From NCBI RefSeq assembly GCF_000156195.1, contig NZ_GG688333.1:45161-109160 (forward strand): a stretch of DNA of 64,000 nt. The letters run 5' to 3'. Under the pieces are notes generated by a model. It was not told the origin of the DNA, searched no databases, and saw only the letters and a list, made by a program, of their open reading frames with translations. Positions 42,322 to 51,826 of the stretch are shown in pieces. This stretch comes from Bacteroides finegoldii DSM 17565 (lineage in GTDB: Bacteria > Bacteroidota > Bacteroidia > Bacteroidales > Bacteroidaceae). Numbering within the stretch: position 1 is the first letter of the stretch; every line of letters begins with the position of its first letter. The translations under genes and the position numbers were made by a program.

Positions 42322-44529
42322 ATGAAGGAGATACGACGATTGAGATATAAAATATTGATAGTATGCATATTGGGGTTGTTCTTTTTTACTTCAAAAGGAA
42401 CGGCTCACGATTATGTAATGAATCCGTATACGCGTCAGGAGATCTCCGCCGATTCCATCATAGAGCGTGTCATGACCTTTGCCCCTCTGTATGAAACGAT
42501 CGTCAGTGATTATCGTGCCAGCCTATATATAAAAGGTAAGATGGATATCCAGAAAAAGAATTTTATTCTTCGCTATGTGCCCTCTATGTTCCGTCTGCAG
42601 AAAGGTGTACGCGAATATTTGCTCGAAACTTACAGTGATCTTCATTATACGGCTCCTAATATTTACGATCAAAAAGTAAAAGCTTATCAAGGTACTGTGC
42701 GGGGAAACAGAGGACTGCCGGGTTTGCTTGAATATTTCAGTGTCAATATCTATTCGTCTTCGCTGCTGAATGATGAACGGTTACTGTCGCCGCTTGCCAA
42801 GAACGGACAGAAATATTATAAATATCAGATAGATAGTGTGATGGGAGATCCCAATAATCTCGATTACCGGATACGCTTTATCCCTCGGACAAAAAGCGAT
42901 CAGTTGGTCGGCGGCTATATGATTGTCAGCAGTAATGTCTGGAGTGTCCGGGAAATACGTTTTTCGGGACGGTCGGAGCTGATAACATTTACATGTTGGA
43001 TTAAGATGGGAGAGGTGGGTAAGAAAGATGAATTTTTGCCGGTCCGTTACAATGTGGAGGCACTTTTCAAGTTTCTCGGAAATAGGGTAGATGGCAATTA
43101 TACCGCTTCTTTGAATTATAAATCGATTGAACTGAAAGAAAAGAAAGTACGCAAGAAAGAAAAGAAAAAGTATAACTTGTCGGAATCATTCTCCTTGCAG
43201 TGTGATACGAATGCTTACAAGACAGATGCTTCGACCTTTGCTGTCATGCGTCCTATTCCATTGAGTGAGAGTGAGAAGAAACTCTACCGTGATTACCTGC
43301 TCAGGCGTGACACGGCGACAACGCATAAGCCATCCAAAAGTCAGGCTTTCTGGGGAACGATGGGTGACTTGATGGTAGAGGACTATAAATTCAACCTGGC
43401 TAATATCGGAAGTGTACGTTTTTCTCCATTCATTAATCCTCTATTGTTCAGTTATAGTGGAAGCAATGGCTTGTCATATCGGCAGGATTTTCGTTATAAC
43501 CGTCTTTTTAGGGGAGATAAACTGCTCCGTATTGTTCCTAAACTCGGATATAATTTCACACGCAAGGAGTTTTATTGGTCATTGAACGCAGATTTTGAGT
43601 ATTGGCCGCAGAAACGGGGATTTGTCCGCTTGAATGTGGGGAATGGTAACCGAATTTATAGCAGTAAGGTGCTGGATGAACTGAAAGCCATGCCGGACAG
43701 TATATTCAATTTCAACTTGATTCATCTTGATTATTTCAAGGACTTGTATTTCAATTTCCGCCATACAGTCGAGGTTGTCAATGGATTGGATGTCAGTGTC
43801 GGTTTCTCTGCCCATAAGAGAACTGCCGTAGAACCTTCACGTTTTGTGATAACCGGTGATTATCCGATGCCTCCTCCGGAGTTTATGGACAAATTCAAGA
43901 ATACTTATATAAGTTTCGCCCCTCGTGTCCGGGTGGAATGGACACCGGGACTCTATTATTATATGAACGGGAAACGGAAGATAAATCTGCGTTCATTGTA
44001 TCCTACTTTCTCGGTTGATTATGAACGGGGAATCAAAGGCGTATTCAAGAGTACGGGCGAATATGAAAGAATAGAATTCGACCTTCAACATCAAATCCGG
44101 ATGGGATTGATGCGTAACATTTATTATCGTTTCGGATTCGGAGCATTCACCAATCAGGATGAGTTGTATTTTGTGGACTTTGTCAATTTCTCCCGCCATA
44201 ACCTTCCGGTGGGCTGGAATGATGAAATCGGTGGAGTGTTTCAGGTGCTTGACTCACGTTGGTATAACTCCTCCCGCCGTTATGTACGGGGGCATTTCAC
44301 CTACGAAGCTCCGTTCCTTATTCTCCGGCATCTGATGAAGTACACCCGTTATGTGCAGAATGAACGTATTTATATCAGTGCCCTCTCTATGCCGCACCTT
44401 CAACCTTATCTGGAAGTGGGATATGGCATCGGTACGCATATTTTTGACGTGGGAGTTTTTGTGAGCAGCGAAAACTGGAAATTCGGGGGAATAGGCTGTA
44501 AGTTCACGTTTGAGTTGTTCAACCGATAG
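42322..44529 (+). CDS. DUF5686 family outer-membrane protein
   Basis: The ATG at 42322 (MKEIRRLRYKILIVC) begins a signal peptide (about 1-32, ending TSKGTAH); an in-frame TTG at 42310 is less likely. The 735-residue protein fits DUF5686: a soluble periplasmic part (about 40-330; IIERVMTFAPLYETIVSDYR, YKYQIDSVMGDPNNLDYRIR) and a C-terminal beta-barrel (about 360-735) ending in a typical outer-membrane terminal strand GIGCKFTFELFNR. No carboxypeptidase-like N-terminal domain is present. Function unknown. It is upstream of the retron on the same strand but separated by 50 bp and a strong promoter. Confidence 0.85.
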   Translation: MKEIRRLRYKILIVCILGLFFFTSKGTAHDYVMNPYTRQEISADSIIERVMTFAPLYETIVSDYRASLYIKGKMDIQKKNFILRYVPSMFRLQKGVREYLLETYSDLHYTAPNIYDQKVKAYQGTVRGNRGLPGLLEYFSVNIYSSSLLNDERLLSPLAKNGQKYYKYQIDSVMGDPNNLDYRIRFIPRTKSDQLVGGYMIVSSNVWSVREIRFSGRSELITFTCWIKMGEVGKKDEFLPVRYNVEALFKFLGNRVDGNYTASLNYKSIELKEKKVRKKEKKKYNLSESFSLQCDTNAYKTDASTFAVMRPIPLSESEKKLYRDYLLRRDTATTHKPSKSQAFWGTMGDLMVEDYKFNLANIGSVRFSPFINPLLFSYSGSNGLSYRQDFRYNRLFRGDKLLRIVPKLGYNFTRKEFYWSLNADFEYWPQKRGFVRLNVGNGNRIYSSKVLDELKAMPDSIFNFNLIHLDYFKDLYFNFRHTVEVVNGLDVSVGFSAHKRTAVEPSRFVITGDYPMPPPEFMDKFKNTYISFAPRVRVEWTPGLYYYMNGKRKINLRSLYPTFSVDYERGIKGVFKSTGEYERIEFDLQHQIRMGLMRNIYYRFGFGAFTNQDELYFVDFVNFSRHNLPVGWNDEIGGVFQVLDSRWYNSSRRYVRGHFTYEAPFLILRHLMKYTRYVQNERIYISALSMPHLQPYLEVGYGIGTHIFDVGVFVSSENWKFGGIGCKFTFELFNR

Positions 44530-44544
44530 TTTTCTTCGTTCCGG

Positions 44545-44575
44545 TTGTTTTATCGAAAGATTTTAGTTATCTTTG
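44545..44575 (+). promoter_or_regulatory. Promoter of the retron ncRNA
   Basis: TTG at 44545-44547, 20 nt, TATCTTTG at 44568-44575: a near-ideal Bacteroides promoter. Its predicted start (about 44580-44583) coincides with the left a1 repeat of the retron RNA. Confidence 0.75.
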
Positions 44576-44578
44576 TAT

Positions 44579-44708
44579 AAGAGAGGATGAGGGCAGAATT
44601 TAGCATCAAAGAGGTGTAGTCGCTTCATAAGCACAGGTATTTTCCTAGAAAATAAATTCTAAGGTATAAATACCTAAATTTATTTTAGTAAATAACTCAT
44701 CCTCTCTT
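44579..44708 (+). ncRNA. Retron msr-msd non-coding RNA
   Basis: A perfect 13-bp a1/a2 inverted repeat, AAGAGAGGATGAG (44579-44591) and CTCATCCTCTCTT (44696-44708), closes a roughly 130-nt RNA just before the reverse-transcriptase gene. After a1 comes TAGC (44601-44604), the context of the branching guanosine (predicted at 44603), then two short msr stem-loops (CATC/GGTG at 44604-44616; GCTT/AAGC at 44622-44632). The msd is one long AT-rich hairpin (44645-44688; CTA..AAATAAATT with AATTTATTTTAG, capped by AGGTA/TACCT). Retron RTs prime from that G and copy msd into DNA. Boundaries are inferred from the repeat. Confidence 0.82.
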
Positions 44709-44734
44709 CTCTCTTTTTTATATGCATATACAAA

Positions 44735-45865
44735 ATGGACGGAATTTTAATAACGATCATTGTTATCACCGCTTTTCTGGTTTATAAGATGATTTCCTCA
44801 AGCAGGAAACAGGAGGGGTATAAAAGATGGAAAGCAACAAGCAGTGGTAAGGAAGAAAAGACTACTAAGGTAAAATGGGAGCACGGAGCCTGGCTTAGGC
44901 ATGCTTTGGGAGAAACTGTTCCGAGAGTGCAGTATGTTCAAAGGTTTGATGAATCGGCTGTTGTCTGGTGTGCCAACTTGTTGGGAGTGGAAACGGCACA
45001 GTTGAAGGAAATTCTACGGGATGTTTCCGAACATTACCGGGAGTTCTGGATGAGAAAAAGAAAGGGAGGTTATCGGATGATTTCTGCTCCTGACAAAGAA
45101 TTACAATCTATTCAAACCACTATTAATTCTCGAATATTATCATCTGTGACAATGATTCATCCGGCGGCAGTAGGTTTCCGGAGCGGTCATTCTGTGGTTG
45201 ATAATGCCAGTCCCCATCTGGGAAAACGGTGTGTCTTGAAAATGGATATTCATGATTTTTTCTTTTCGATACGGAGCCGGAGGGTGAAAAAGACATTTGA
45301 GAAGATTGGTTATCCGGAAAATGTGTCTAAAGTATTGGGAGTGTTGTGCTGCTTGTACAGGCACTTGCCGCAGGGAGCGCCTACAAGTCCGGCGTTAAGC
45401 AATATCGTGGGGTATGAGATGGACAAGAAATTGGCGGCACTGGCAGTGGAATACGGACTGACTTATACCCGCTATGCCGACGACCTGACTTTTTCGGGAG
45501 ATGTGTTCCCCAAAGAACAAATCATTCCCCGGATCAAACAGATCATCCGTGATGAGAAATTCGAACCGAATCATAAGAAGACCAGTTTTATCAATGAGTA
45601 TGGCAGGAAGATTATTACAGGAGTATCTGTCTCTTCCGGTGCGAAACTGACAATCCCTAAAGCCAGAAAGAGAGAGATCCGGAAGAATGTCTATTTCATC
45701 CTGACGAAAGGCTTGGCGGAACATCAGCGCCGGATTGGCTCGAGTGATCCTGTTTATCTGAAACGGCTGATTGGAGAACTTTGTTATTGGCGGTCAATAG
45801 AACCGGACAATGCGTATGTGTCCGATTCTATTAACCGTTTGAAATGTTTGGAGAAAGGGTATTAA
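44735..45865 (+). CDS. Retron reverse transcriptase with N-terminal membrane segment
   Basis: A 376-residue RT. Retron-specific NAxxH appears as NASPH (157-161) and the VTG motif as ITG (294-296). The general RT motifs LPQGAPTSP (211-219) and YADD (247-250, RYADDLTFSG) are intact, and DIHDFFFSI (171-179) supplies the first catalytic Asp. It is not a group II intron RT: no maturase or HNH domain follows. Unusually, residues 3-19 form a hydrophobic helix followed by a basic stretch (SSSRKQEGYKR), suggesting anchoring in the membrane. It makes msDNA from the RNA encoded just upstream. Retrons usually defend against phage through a partner effector, but none is obvious in this transcript. The gene ends two bases from the convergent DUF4011 gene. 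Confidence 0.9.
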   Translation: MDGILITIIVITAFLVYKMISSSRKQEGYKRWKATSSGKEEKTTKVKWEHGAWLRHALGETVPRVQYVQRFDESAVVWCANLLGVETAQLKEILRDVSEHYREFWMRKRKGGYRMISAPDKELQSIQTTINSRILSSVTMIHPAAVGFRSGHSVVDNASPHLGKRCVLKMDIHDFFFSIRSRRVKKTFEKIGYPENVSKVLGVLCCLYRHLPQGAPTSPALSNIVGYEMDKKLAALAVEYGLTYTRYADDLTFSGDVFPKEQIIPRIKQIIRDEKFEPNHKKTSFINEYGRKIITGVSVSSGAKLTIPKARKREIRKNVYFILTKGLAEHQRRIGSSDPVYLKRLIGELCYWRSIEPDNAYVSDSINRLKCLEKGY

Positions 45866-45866
45866 T

Positions 45867-48800
45867 CTAATTGGCAATCGTTACCCGTTCATTTTCTATC
45901 TTGGCGTAATTCCTTTTCACAGCTTCGCGAATACCTCTTTGCATGGCAGCGTCTATGTTCGATCCCATACGGGCAAAGCCGAACTGTTGTGCGCATGCTT
46001 TTATCAAATCTGCCGCAGGCAGGCTGATGGAGTCGGTCAATAGTTGCCGGATGGCATTGGCTATTTCTTCAGGTGGTATGTCTGTTGCTTCCCGGTCGGA
46101 AACCGGGCGATAGATTGAATAGGAAGCGCATTGCTCTTTGTCGTTCCAGCAGAAGACAAGTTCTTCGTATTCTGTGCGATAGATATTCAATGTGTCGAGT
46201 GCTGTTTCTATCTGTGCCTCTATCCGTGTTCCCAAGCGGCTGATTCCCCATTCGGACAGGATTTTCTTACAGAGCAGGGATTTACTGATTGGCGCCTCGC
46301 TTTCCATAATCTTCCGTATTTGGGAGAGGAGGATAGAGTAACTGTCCGTAAAGAAAAAGTCTTCCGGTGAATAACTGTATGGAGTAATCTTTGCAAACTT
46401 GTACTTTTGTTCTATCCGGTTTTGCGTAGAAAGAACGGAAGCAGCTTGCTTTTCAGGAGCAGCAGGCGATGCCTTGAGTACGAATGAAATCTCATTGTTG
46501 GTCATCTGTGTCGTCGGTGCAGGTTCTGTCACTTCTGTCGGAGTAGAATTGATTTCGGTTGCTGTCATTGAGCCGACCTTTGAACTCTTTTTCCGGGCGA
46601 TAGCCTCTTGGATAGTTGCCATTACTTCGTCCGGCTTTTCCCACCAGTCCATTGTCCATATCCGGTAGATGTCCCATCCGAGTGCTTTCAATACATTATT
46701 CTGCACAATTTCCCGGTCACGTGCGGTCTTGGTACGTTTGTAGTTTTTGCCGTCGCAGATAATACCTAACTGATAGTTAGAGGTGTTCTCGGTGTCGACG
46801 ATACCTATGTCTATCTTGTATCCGGAGCAACCTATGTCTGTATGCACGGTGTAACCCAATGAGCGCAGTCTGTCGGCAATGATCGTTTCGATGGAGACTG
46901 TTGTTTCCGACAGTTGTCTTGTCACGCTGCTGATGGTGCTTCGGGTTCCCTTCTCCGCATATTCGAGGAAACGTTTTAGTCCGGCTACTCCAATAGAAGA
47001 AGTCCGGTTCAGGTCGATCATCTCCGACCTTAGGGTGGAATAGATAATCATCTCATACCGGGCACGGGAAACGGCTACATTCAATCTTCTTTCGCCGCCT
47101 GCCCGGTTCAGTGGTCCGAAATTCATGCTGACGCGCCCTTCTGCATCCGGGCCATAGCCCACAGAGAAGAGAATAACATCGCGTTCGTCTCCCTGCACAT
47201 TCTCCAGGTTCTTGATAAATAACGGTTCGTCGCATTCCAGCGCAAGAGTTTCCAGTTCGGGGTAAAAGATAAAAAGGTCGGATAATAAGTCTTCTATCAA
47301 GGCTTGTTGGACAATGCTGAAAGTGACTACACCGATACTTTTCTTTCTTAATTCCTCGCTTCTCAATCTTCTGGCTATTTCGTCCACTACTGCTTGAGCT
47401 TCCGCCCGGTTCTGGCGCGACTTGCCTTTATCATAGTAACCGTTGATGTTGACTATTCTGACTTTCGATTCAATGTTGTCCGGTGAGGGGAAAGTCATCA
47501 GTTTGTTATTGTAATATTCGGAGTTACTGAAAGCGATGAGGCTCTCATGTTTGCTTCGGTAGTGCCATAATAAATATTTGGAAGGGATAGACAGGGCGAG
47601 ACAGTCGTCAAGGATACTCTCCAAATCTTCCATTTCAATGTTGTCTTCATCAATGGTGTTGACCGAGAAGAAACTGGTAGGGGGCATTTGTTTCGGATCG
47701 CCTACGATAATGACGTTTTTACCCCGTGCAATGGCGCCCACCGCTTCATAAGTAGGCATCTGTGAGGCTTCATCAAAGATAATCAAATCAAATTTATCAG
47801 CGTCCGTATCGATGAATTGAGCGACGGAAAGAGGACTCATCAGCATACACGGGCACATGCGCGACAACAAAGTGGGAATCTGATCGAACAGCTTGCGGAT
47901 AGATATGCCGCGGGCATTGTTGCGGATATTCTTTTGAAGGATACCCACTTCGGAACTTTGGATGGCTTCGTGAGTGAAAGACGGAATGTTGGAGGCCAAC
48001 CGGGCAAATAATTCTCTTTGCGTCGTTTCTTCGAATTTGGCGGATATTTGTTTGTATTTAGCAATGATATCATTGAATATCTTACCGTTGAATAATTCCA
48101 AAGTCGGCTCTTTGGCGATGATATACCGGATAGCCGCCTGATAGAAACTTTTGTGGAAACTGTCTGTAAGTTGGCCGGTAGGAATATTCTTTTCCTTATA
48201 TTCCGTCGCGATAAATCCTATTCCCAGGCTATGCAGGGTTTGGTAGGCTTGTAGCCACTGATACCAGTCTTTGAGCTTGTCGAGGTTCTCTTTCCAGGTT
48301 CGGGCTTTTGACAAGGCAATCGTTATCCAGTCGGCTGAATCGGTATAAAGTTCTTCGATCGAGATACCCAACATGCCGGACAATTTCTTTTCGGTGGCTG
48401 TGAGTGTATCTGCGAGCTGATACAGTTCATTGAAAGAATGAGCATGGATGTCTCTGAATGTTTGAATTCCTTCAGTGAGTTGTGCGGACAAATTCTGCTT
48501 GATTTGCGAAACTTTGGCAATGTCTTTTGCGTAGTTCAACAAATGCGAATGAAGGGAAGTCATGTCGTCGATTATCTGCTCAATGGTGTTCCAATCCTCG
48601 TTCTTGCCGGGGCGTCCGAATAGGGAGGGAAGTTGCCCGATGTATTTCCGGACGGCTTCTGCTTCTTCCTGATACCGGATAATGCGGTGGAGCAGAGGTT
48701 TGATGTCTTCTGTTTCAATCGTTTTTAAAGCATATACGTTGATTGCCTTTCTGATTTTCCGTTGTCCGAAATATCTGGGAAGGAACCATTGACCGGATAC

Positions 48801-51752
48801 CCGGTTCCATTCGGCTAACATCTGCTTTGCGTTGATGGACAGGATTTCTTGGGTGAATCCGGTTTCTATCTCTTTCCTTTGTTCATCCCGTTTCCGTCCG
48901 TGAACCACTACTTCCCGGTATTCATTCAGTGTTTCGTTGAGCAATGGCAAAGTCAGCAATCCGGGAGTCAGTTCCGGAATGTCGAGTATTCTCCGGATGA
49001 TGTGGGAGATTGTCTGGAAATCCTTGCGTGTAGGGTGTATATCCGTATCTTTTAGAAGTATGGAGAATACATCCAGCTTCTGCCGGATGGTGGTCAACAG
49101 GTCGATAAATCCGGTGAGCAGTTGGGAGGATCCCTCCTTAACGGCTGATGAATATTCGGTAATCGAGATACCGGTTAATGGATGCTGGTAAGGATGTCCA
49201 CACGCATTGGCCGTCCGGACTAGCAGCTCGATGGCATCTTCCCATTGGGCAAATGTGTCTTTATCTAATGTATCCAGATAAGCTTGTGGAATATCAAAAC
49301 AAGATTCGACGTCCACGGATTGATAATGAATAATGGCGTCGTATAATGAAACCCCGAACGGGTATTCTTTATGCAGGGCTTCGATATATTGATTCAATTC
49401 CGCCCGTAAATTCAGCAGGCGTTCCGCTTCCTTTCTGAATTCTTCGGGAGGTGTCTGCCTGATAATTTCCGTGGTTTCTTTCAGTTGCGAGATAACGGCG
49501 GATTTCTTTGTTTTGTTGGAATGAATTTCCAGACAGAACGGAGCCAGGCCGATAGCCGCCAGCCTGTTTTGCACAACGGAGAGGGCAGCCATCTTTTCCG
49601 CTACAAATAAGACACGTTTTCCTTTGTAAAGCGCGTTGGCGATGATATTGGTAATCGTTTGCGATTTTCCTGTTCCCGGAGGCCCGTGCAGGATGAAAGT
49701 CTTGTCGTGTACGGCTTCGTAGATGGCTTCCAGTTGCGAAGAATCGGCGATGATGGGTAATACAATGTCTGCGGGCGACACTTGTTTGTCCATATCCGTT
49801 GCATCTATTTCCTCTGTGGCGGCTTCCCATTCTATCTTTCCGTTGATGAGGCTGGACACAATCTTGTTCTGAACCAGTTTGTTGGCATTGTTGTGAATAT
49901 CATTCCACATGATGAACTTGTTGAAAGAGAAGATACCCAGAATCGCTTGCTCTTCCACGTCCCATTTACGCTGGTTCTTGATGCTGTTGCGGATAATGGA
50001 ATAGATCAGTTTGACGTTTACACCGCTTTCGTCGGTAGGTAACGGGTCCAATCCTGATATGGAGATTCCGAAGTTTTGGCGAAGCATTTCCAATAAGGTG
50101 ATGTTCATCATCGTTTCTTCTTCCCGGGTACGGATTACGTAACCTTTGGCTGCCGATTTACGGATAATTTCAACCGGTAATAGCAAGATGGGGGCATAGC
50201 GGGGACGTTCGCTGGAAGGTGTCTCGTACCATTTCAAAAGTCCGAGAGCCAGATAGAGCGTGTTGGCTCCATTCTCTTCGATAGAAGTACGCGAAGAGCG
50301 GTATAAGTGAGTCAGTGCCTTACCTAAATCGTTTTCGGGCAGATAGAAACGTAACCTTTTCTGTGAAAGTTCCGAGTTGATGAAACCAACCACCGGATCC
50401 GACTCCGGTATGGAGGAATAAATCCCGAAGTCCATCGCCGGACTTTCCCAATCGGCAGGGCGGTGAAGGATGCGGAATTCTTCTCCGTCGGCCAATGCAT
50501 CTTCCAGACAGGATAGATTAGCCGGGATGAGTTGGAGCGTGTTTTTGGTAATCCGGATATTCAGCAGGTTGTTGCGCAGGCTTAAATCCAGCAACCGTCT
50601 TTCCCATAACAGTTGTTTGGTAATCACAGCCTGGGTTTCATTACCCGATAAATCATAAGGATTGATACTTTGCGGAGTGGCATGAACGGCACTTCTTTGG
50701 ATGTCGGTCTCCTTTTCTTCTACTTCCCATACCTGCCCGTGCAGAGTACGTTGGGGGATGGGGCGGATGCCCGAATGTCTCGCTCTTTTCACATCTATGG
50801 CAAGAATGAAACTGTTTCCATCCGTCAGCTTTCCGTTCGCTTTCTTCACTGCATTGTCGAAATCGGACGAATGTCCCATGTTCATGCAGGTCGTTTCAAC
50901 TAAAGTAATGTCGTATATTCCTTCGGCTGTCCGTTTGGTTAACAGGGAAACATCGTCAATGGTAGGATCCGGAAAAGTCTCCGGCACTAGCCAGGCTCCC
51001 GCAAAAGCATGCCCTTGAGTGATGATAATGAGTGCATTCAGACCGATTGCTTCCAGGCAGGAAGCATAGAGCAAGGCCATATCCAGACAGGTTCCCAGTT
51101 TTTGTGCCATTACGGAGTCGGCTAGCCGTACACGTTGCCCATATTCCTCGAAGCTGGCGGGGATGGTGCTGTATATAATCTGTTGTTCCGTGATAGCCGT
51201 GTAGATGGCGGCCATCTGTTTCCTTACCCGGTCCGGAGTGCGGCTTTGATATTCGTCGAGGGACGGATTATCAGTCCATTGTCCCAGGATGGAAGCGGCT
51301 CTCTTGATGATTGGCACAATGGCTGTATGATTGGGGGTGATGAAAGCGGCCAGCATTTCGGGCAATACATTGAGCCCTCCCCATTGGTCGTATGCCAGAA
51401 TGTCGATAGGGTAGGTTTGGCAGAATACGGATTCTGCTTCGGAAGTAATTTCAATTTTCAGATTGCCGGATAAACGTTCGGTCAGCTGTGTGAAATAGTT
51501 GGCGGATAAAGTGAGATTGAATGACGACAGGCATATCGATTCATTGGGCGGAATCTGTGCCACAGCTATCGGAGCGGCGTTTCCGAAAGTCGGTTCTGTC
51601 GTGATTTGTACCTGAATGTCCTTCAGCGGGGCAGGCGTTGTATTCTCAATAGAAAGCTGATGAATGATTGATGCACCGTTTTGTTGTATCGCAAAATTAA
51701 TAAGCGGTAAATAGTCGCATTGCACCTTGACTTTGTCCAATCTCTCGTTCAT
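45867..51752 (-). CDS. Giant DUF4011 helicase-nuclease protein (Hhe-like defence candidate)
   Basis: About 1961 residues from the ATG at 51752 (MNERLDKVKVQCDYLPLINF); in-frame starts at 51824 (ATG) or 51839 (TTG) would add 24-29 residues that overlap the rpsA promoter. Domain order: a transglutaminase-like region with GTCLD near 222 and GHAFAG near 247; DUF4011 about 370-560 (RRLLDLSLRNNLLNI); SF1 helicase with Walker A GPPGTGKSQT near 690 and Walker B IIFDEASQMP near 1326; then a Vsr/MTES_1575-like nuclease near 1620-1720 (KIDIG, then CDGK and WDIYRIWTMDWW) and a DUF3320-like tail. This order recalls the DUF4011-helicase-Vsr protein reported as the single-gene defence system Hhe. Role in phage defence is inference. 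Confidence 0.85.
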   Translation of the reverse strand: MNERLDKVKVQCDYLPLINFAIQQNGASIIHQLSIENTTPAPLKDIQVQITTEPTFGNAAPIAVAQIPPNESICLSSFNLTLSANYFTQLTERLSGNLKIEITSEAESVFCQTYPIDILAYDQWGGLNVLPEMLAAFITPNHTAIVPIIKRAASILGQWTDNPSLDEYQSRTPDRVRKQMAAIYTAITEQQIIYSTIPASFEEYGQRVRLADSVMAQKLGTCLDMALLYASCLEAIGLNALIIITQGHAFAGAWLVPETFPDPTIDDVSLLTKRTAEGIYDITLVETTCMNMGHSSDFDNAVKKANGKLTDGNSFILAIDVKRARHSGIRPIPQRTLHGQVWEVEEKETDIQRSAVHATPQSINPYDLSGNETQAVITKQLLWERRLLDLSLRNNLLNIRITKNTLQLIPANLSCLEDALADGEEFRILHRPADWESPAMDFGIYSSIPESDPVVGFINSELSQKRLRFYLPENDLGKALTHLYRSSRTSIEENGANTLYLALGLLKWYETPSSERPRYAPILLLPVEIIRKSAAKGYVIRTREEETMMNITLLEMLRQNFGISISGLDPLPTDESGVNVKLIYSIIRNSIKNQRKWDVEEQAILGIFSFNKFIMWNDIHNNANKLVQNKIVSSLINGKIEWEAATEEIDATDMDKQVSPADIVLPIIADSSQLEAIYEAVHDKTFILHGPPGTGKSQTITNIIANALYKGKRVLFVAEKMAALSVVQNRLAAIGLAPFCLEIHSNKTKKSAVISQLKETTEIIRQTPPEEFRKEAERLLNLRAELNQYIEALHKEYPFGVSLYDAIIHYQSVDVESCFDIPQAYLDTLDKDTFAQWEDAIELLVRTANACGHPYQHPLTGISITEYSSAVKEGSSQLLTGFIDLLTTIRQKLDVFSILLKDTDIHPTRKDFQTISHIIRRILDIPELTPGLLTLPLLNETLNEYREVVVHGRKRDEQRKEIETGFTQEILSINAKQMLAEWNRVSGQWFLPRYFGQRKIRKAINVYALKTIETEDIKPLLHRIIRYQEEAEAVRKYIGQLPSLFGRPGKNEDWNTIEQIIDDMTSLHSHLLNYAKDIAKVSQIKQNLSAQLTEGIQTFRDIHAHSFNELYQLADTLTATEKKLSGMLGISIEELYTDSADWITIALSKARTWKENLDKLKDWYQWLQAYQTLHSLGIGFIATEYKEKNIPTGQLTDSFHKSFYQAAIRYIIAKEPTLELFNGKIFNDIIAKYKQISAKFEETTQRELFARLASNIPSFTHEAIQSSEVGILQKNIRNNARGISIRKLFDQIPTLLSRMCPCMLMSPLSVAQFIDTDADKFDLIIFDEASQMPTYEAVGAIARGKNVIIVGDPKQMPPTSFFSVNTIDEDNIEMEDLESILDDCLALSIPSKYLLWHYRSKHESLIAFSNSEYYNNKLMTFPSPDNIESKVRIVNINGYYDKGKSRQNRAEAQAVVDEIARRLRSEELRKKSIGVVTFSIVQQALIEDLLSDLFIFYPELETLALECDEPLFIKNLENVQGDERDVILFSVGYGPDAEGRVSMNFGPLNRAGGERRLNVAVSRARYEMIIYSTLRSEMIDLNRTSSIGVAGLKRFLEYAEKGTRSTISSVTRQLSETTVSIETIIADRLRSLGYTVHTDIGCSGYKIDIGIVDTENTSNYQLGIICDGKNYKRTKTARDREIVQNNVLKALGWDIYRIWTMDWWEKPDEVMATIQEAIARKKSSKVGSMTATEINSTPTEVTEPAPTTQMTNNEISFVLKASPAAPEKQAASVLSTQNRIEQKYKFAKITPYSYSPEDFFFTDSYSILLSQIRKIMESEAPISKSLLCKKILSEWGISRLGTRIEAQIETALDTLNIYRTEYEELVFCWNDKEQCASYSIYRPVSDREATDIPPEEIANAIRQLLTDSISLPAADLIKACAQQFGFARMGSNIDAAMQRGIREAVKRNYAKIENERVTIAN

Positions 51753-51826
51753 GGCAAAAACTGTATAAATTAAAGATTGCAATATTACAAAAAATACGGA
51801 TATAATTCTCTTTTCTTCTGCCATTC

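Noticed and set aside
44579..44708. Plain terminator or attenuator instead of a retron RNA
   Set aside because: The repeat arms are 104 nt apart with internal hairpins, TAGC follows a1, and an RT with retron motifs is immediately downstream; a terminator would not need this layout.
44735..45865. Group II intron RT or DRT-type RT
   Set aside because: NAxxH and ITG motifs and the upstream a1/a2 RNA are retron-specific; no maturase or intron RNA domains are seen.
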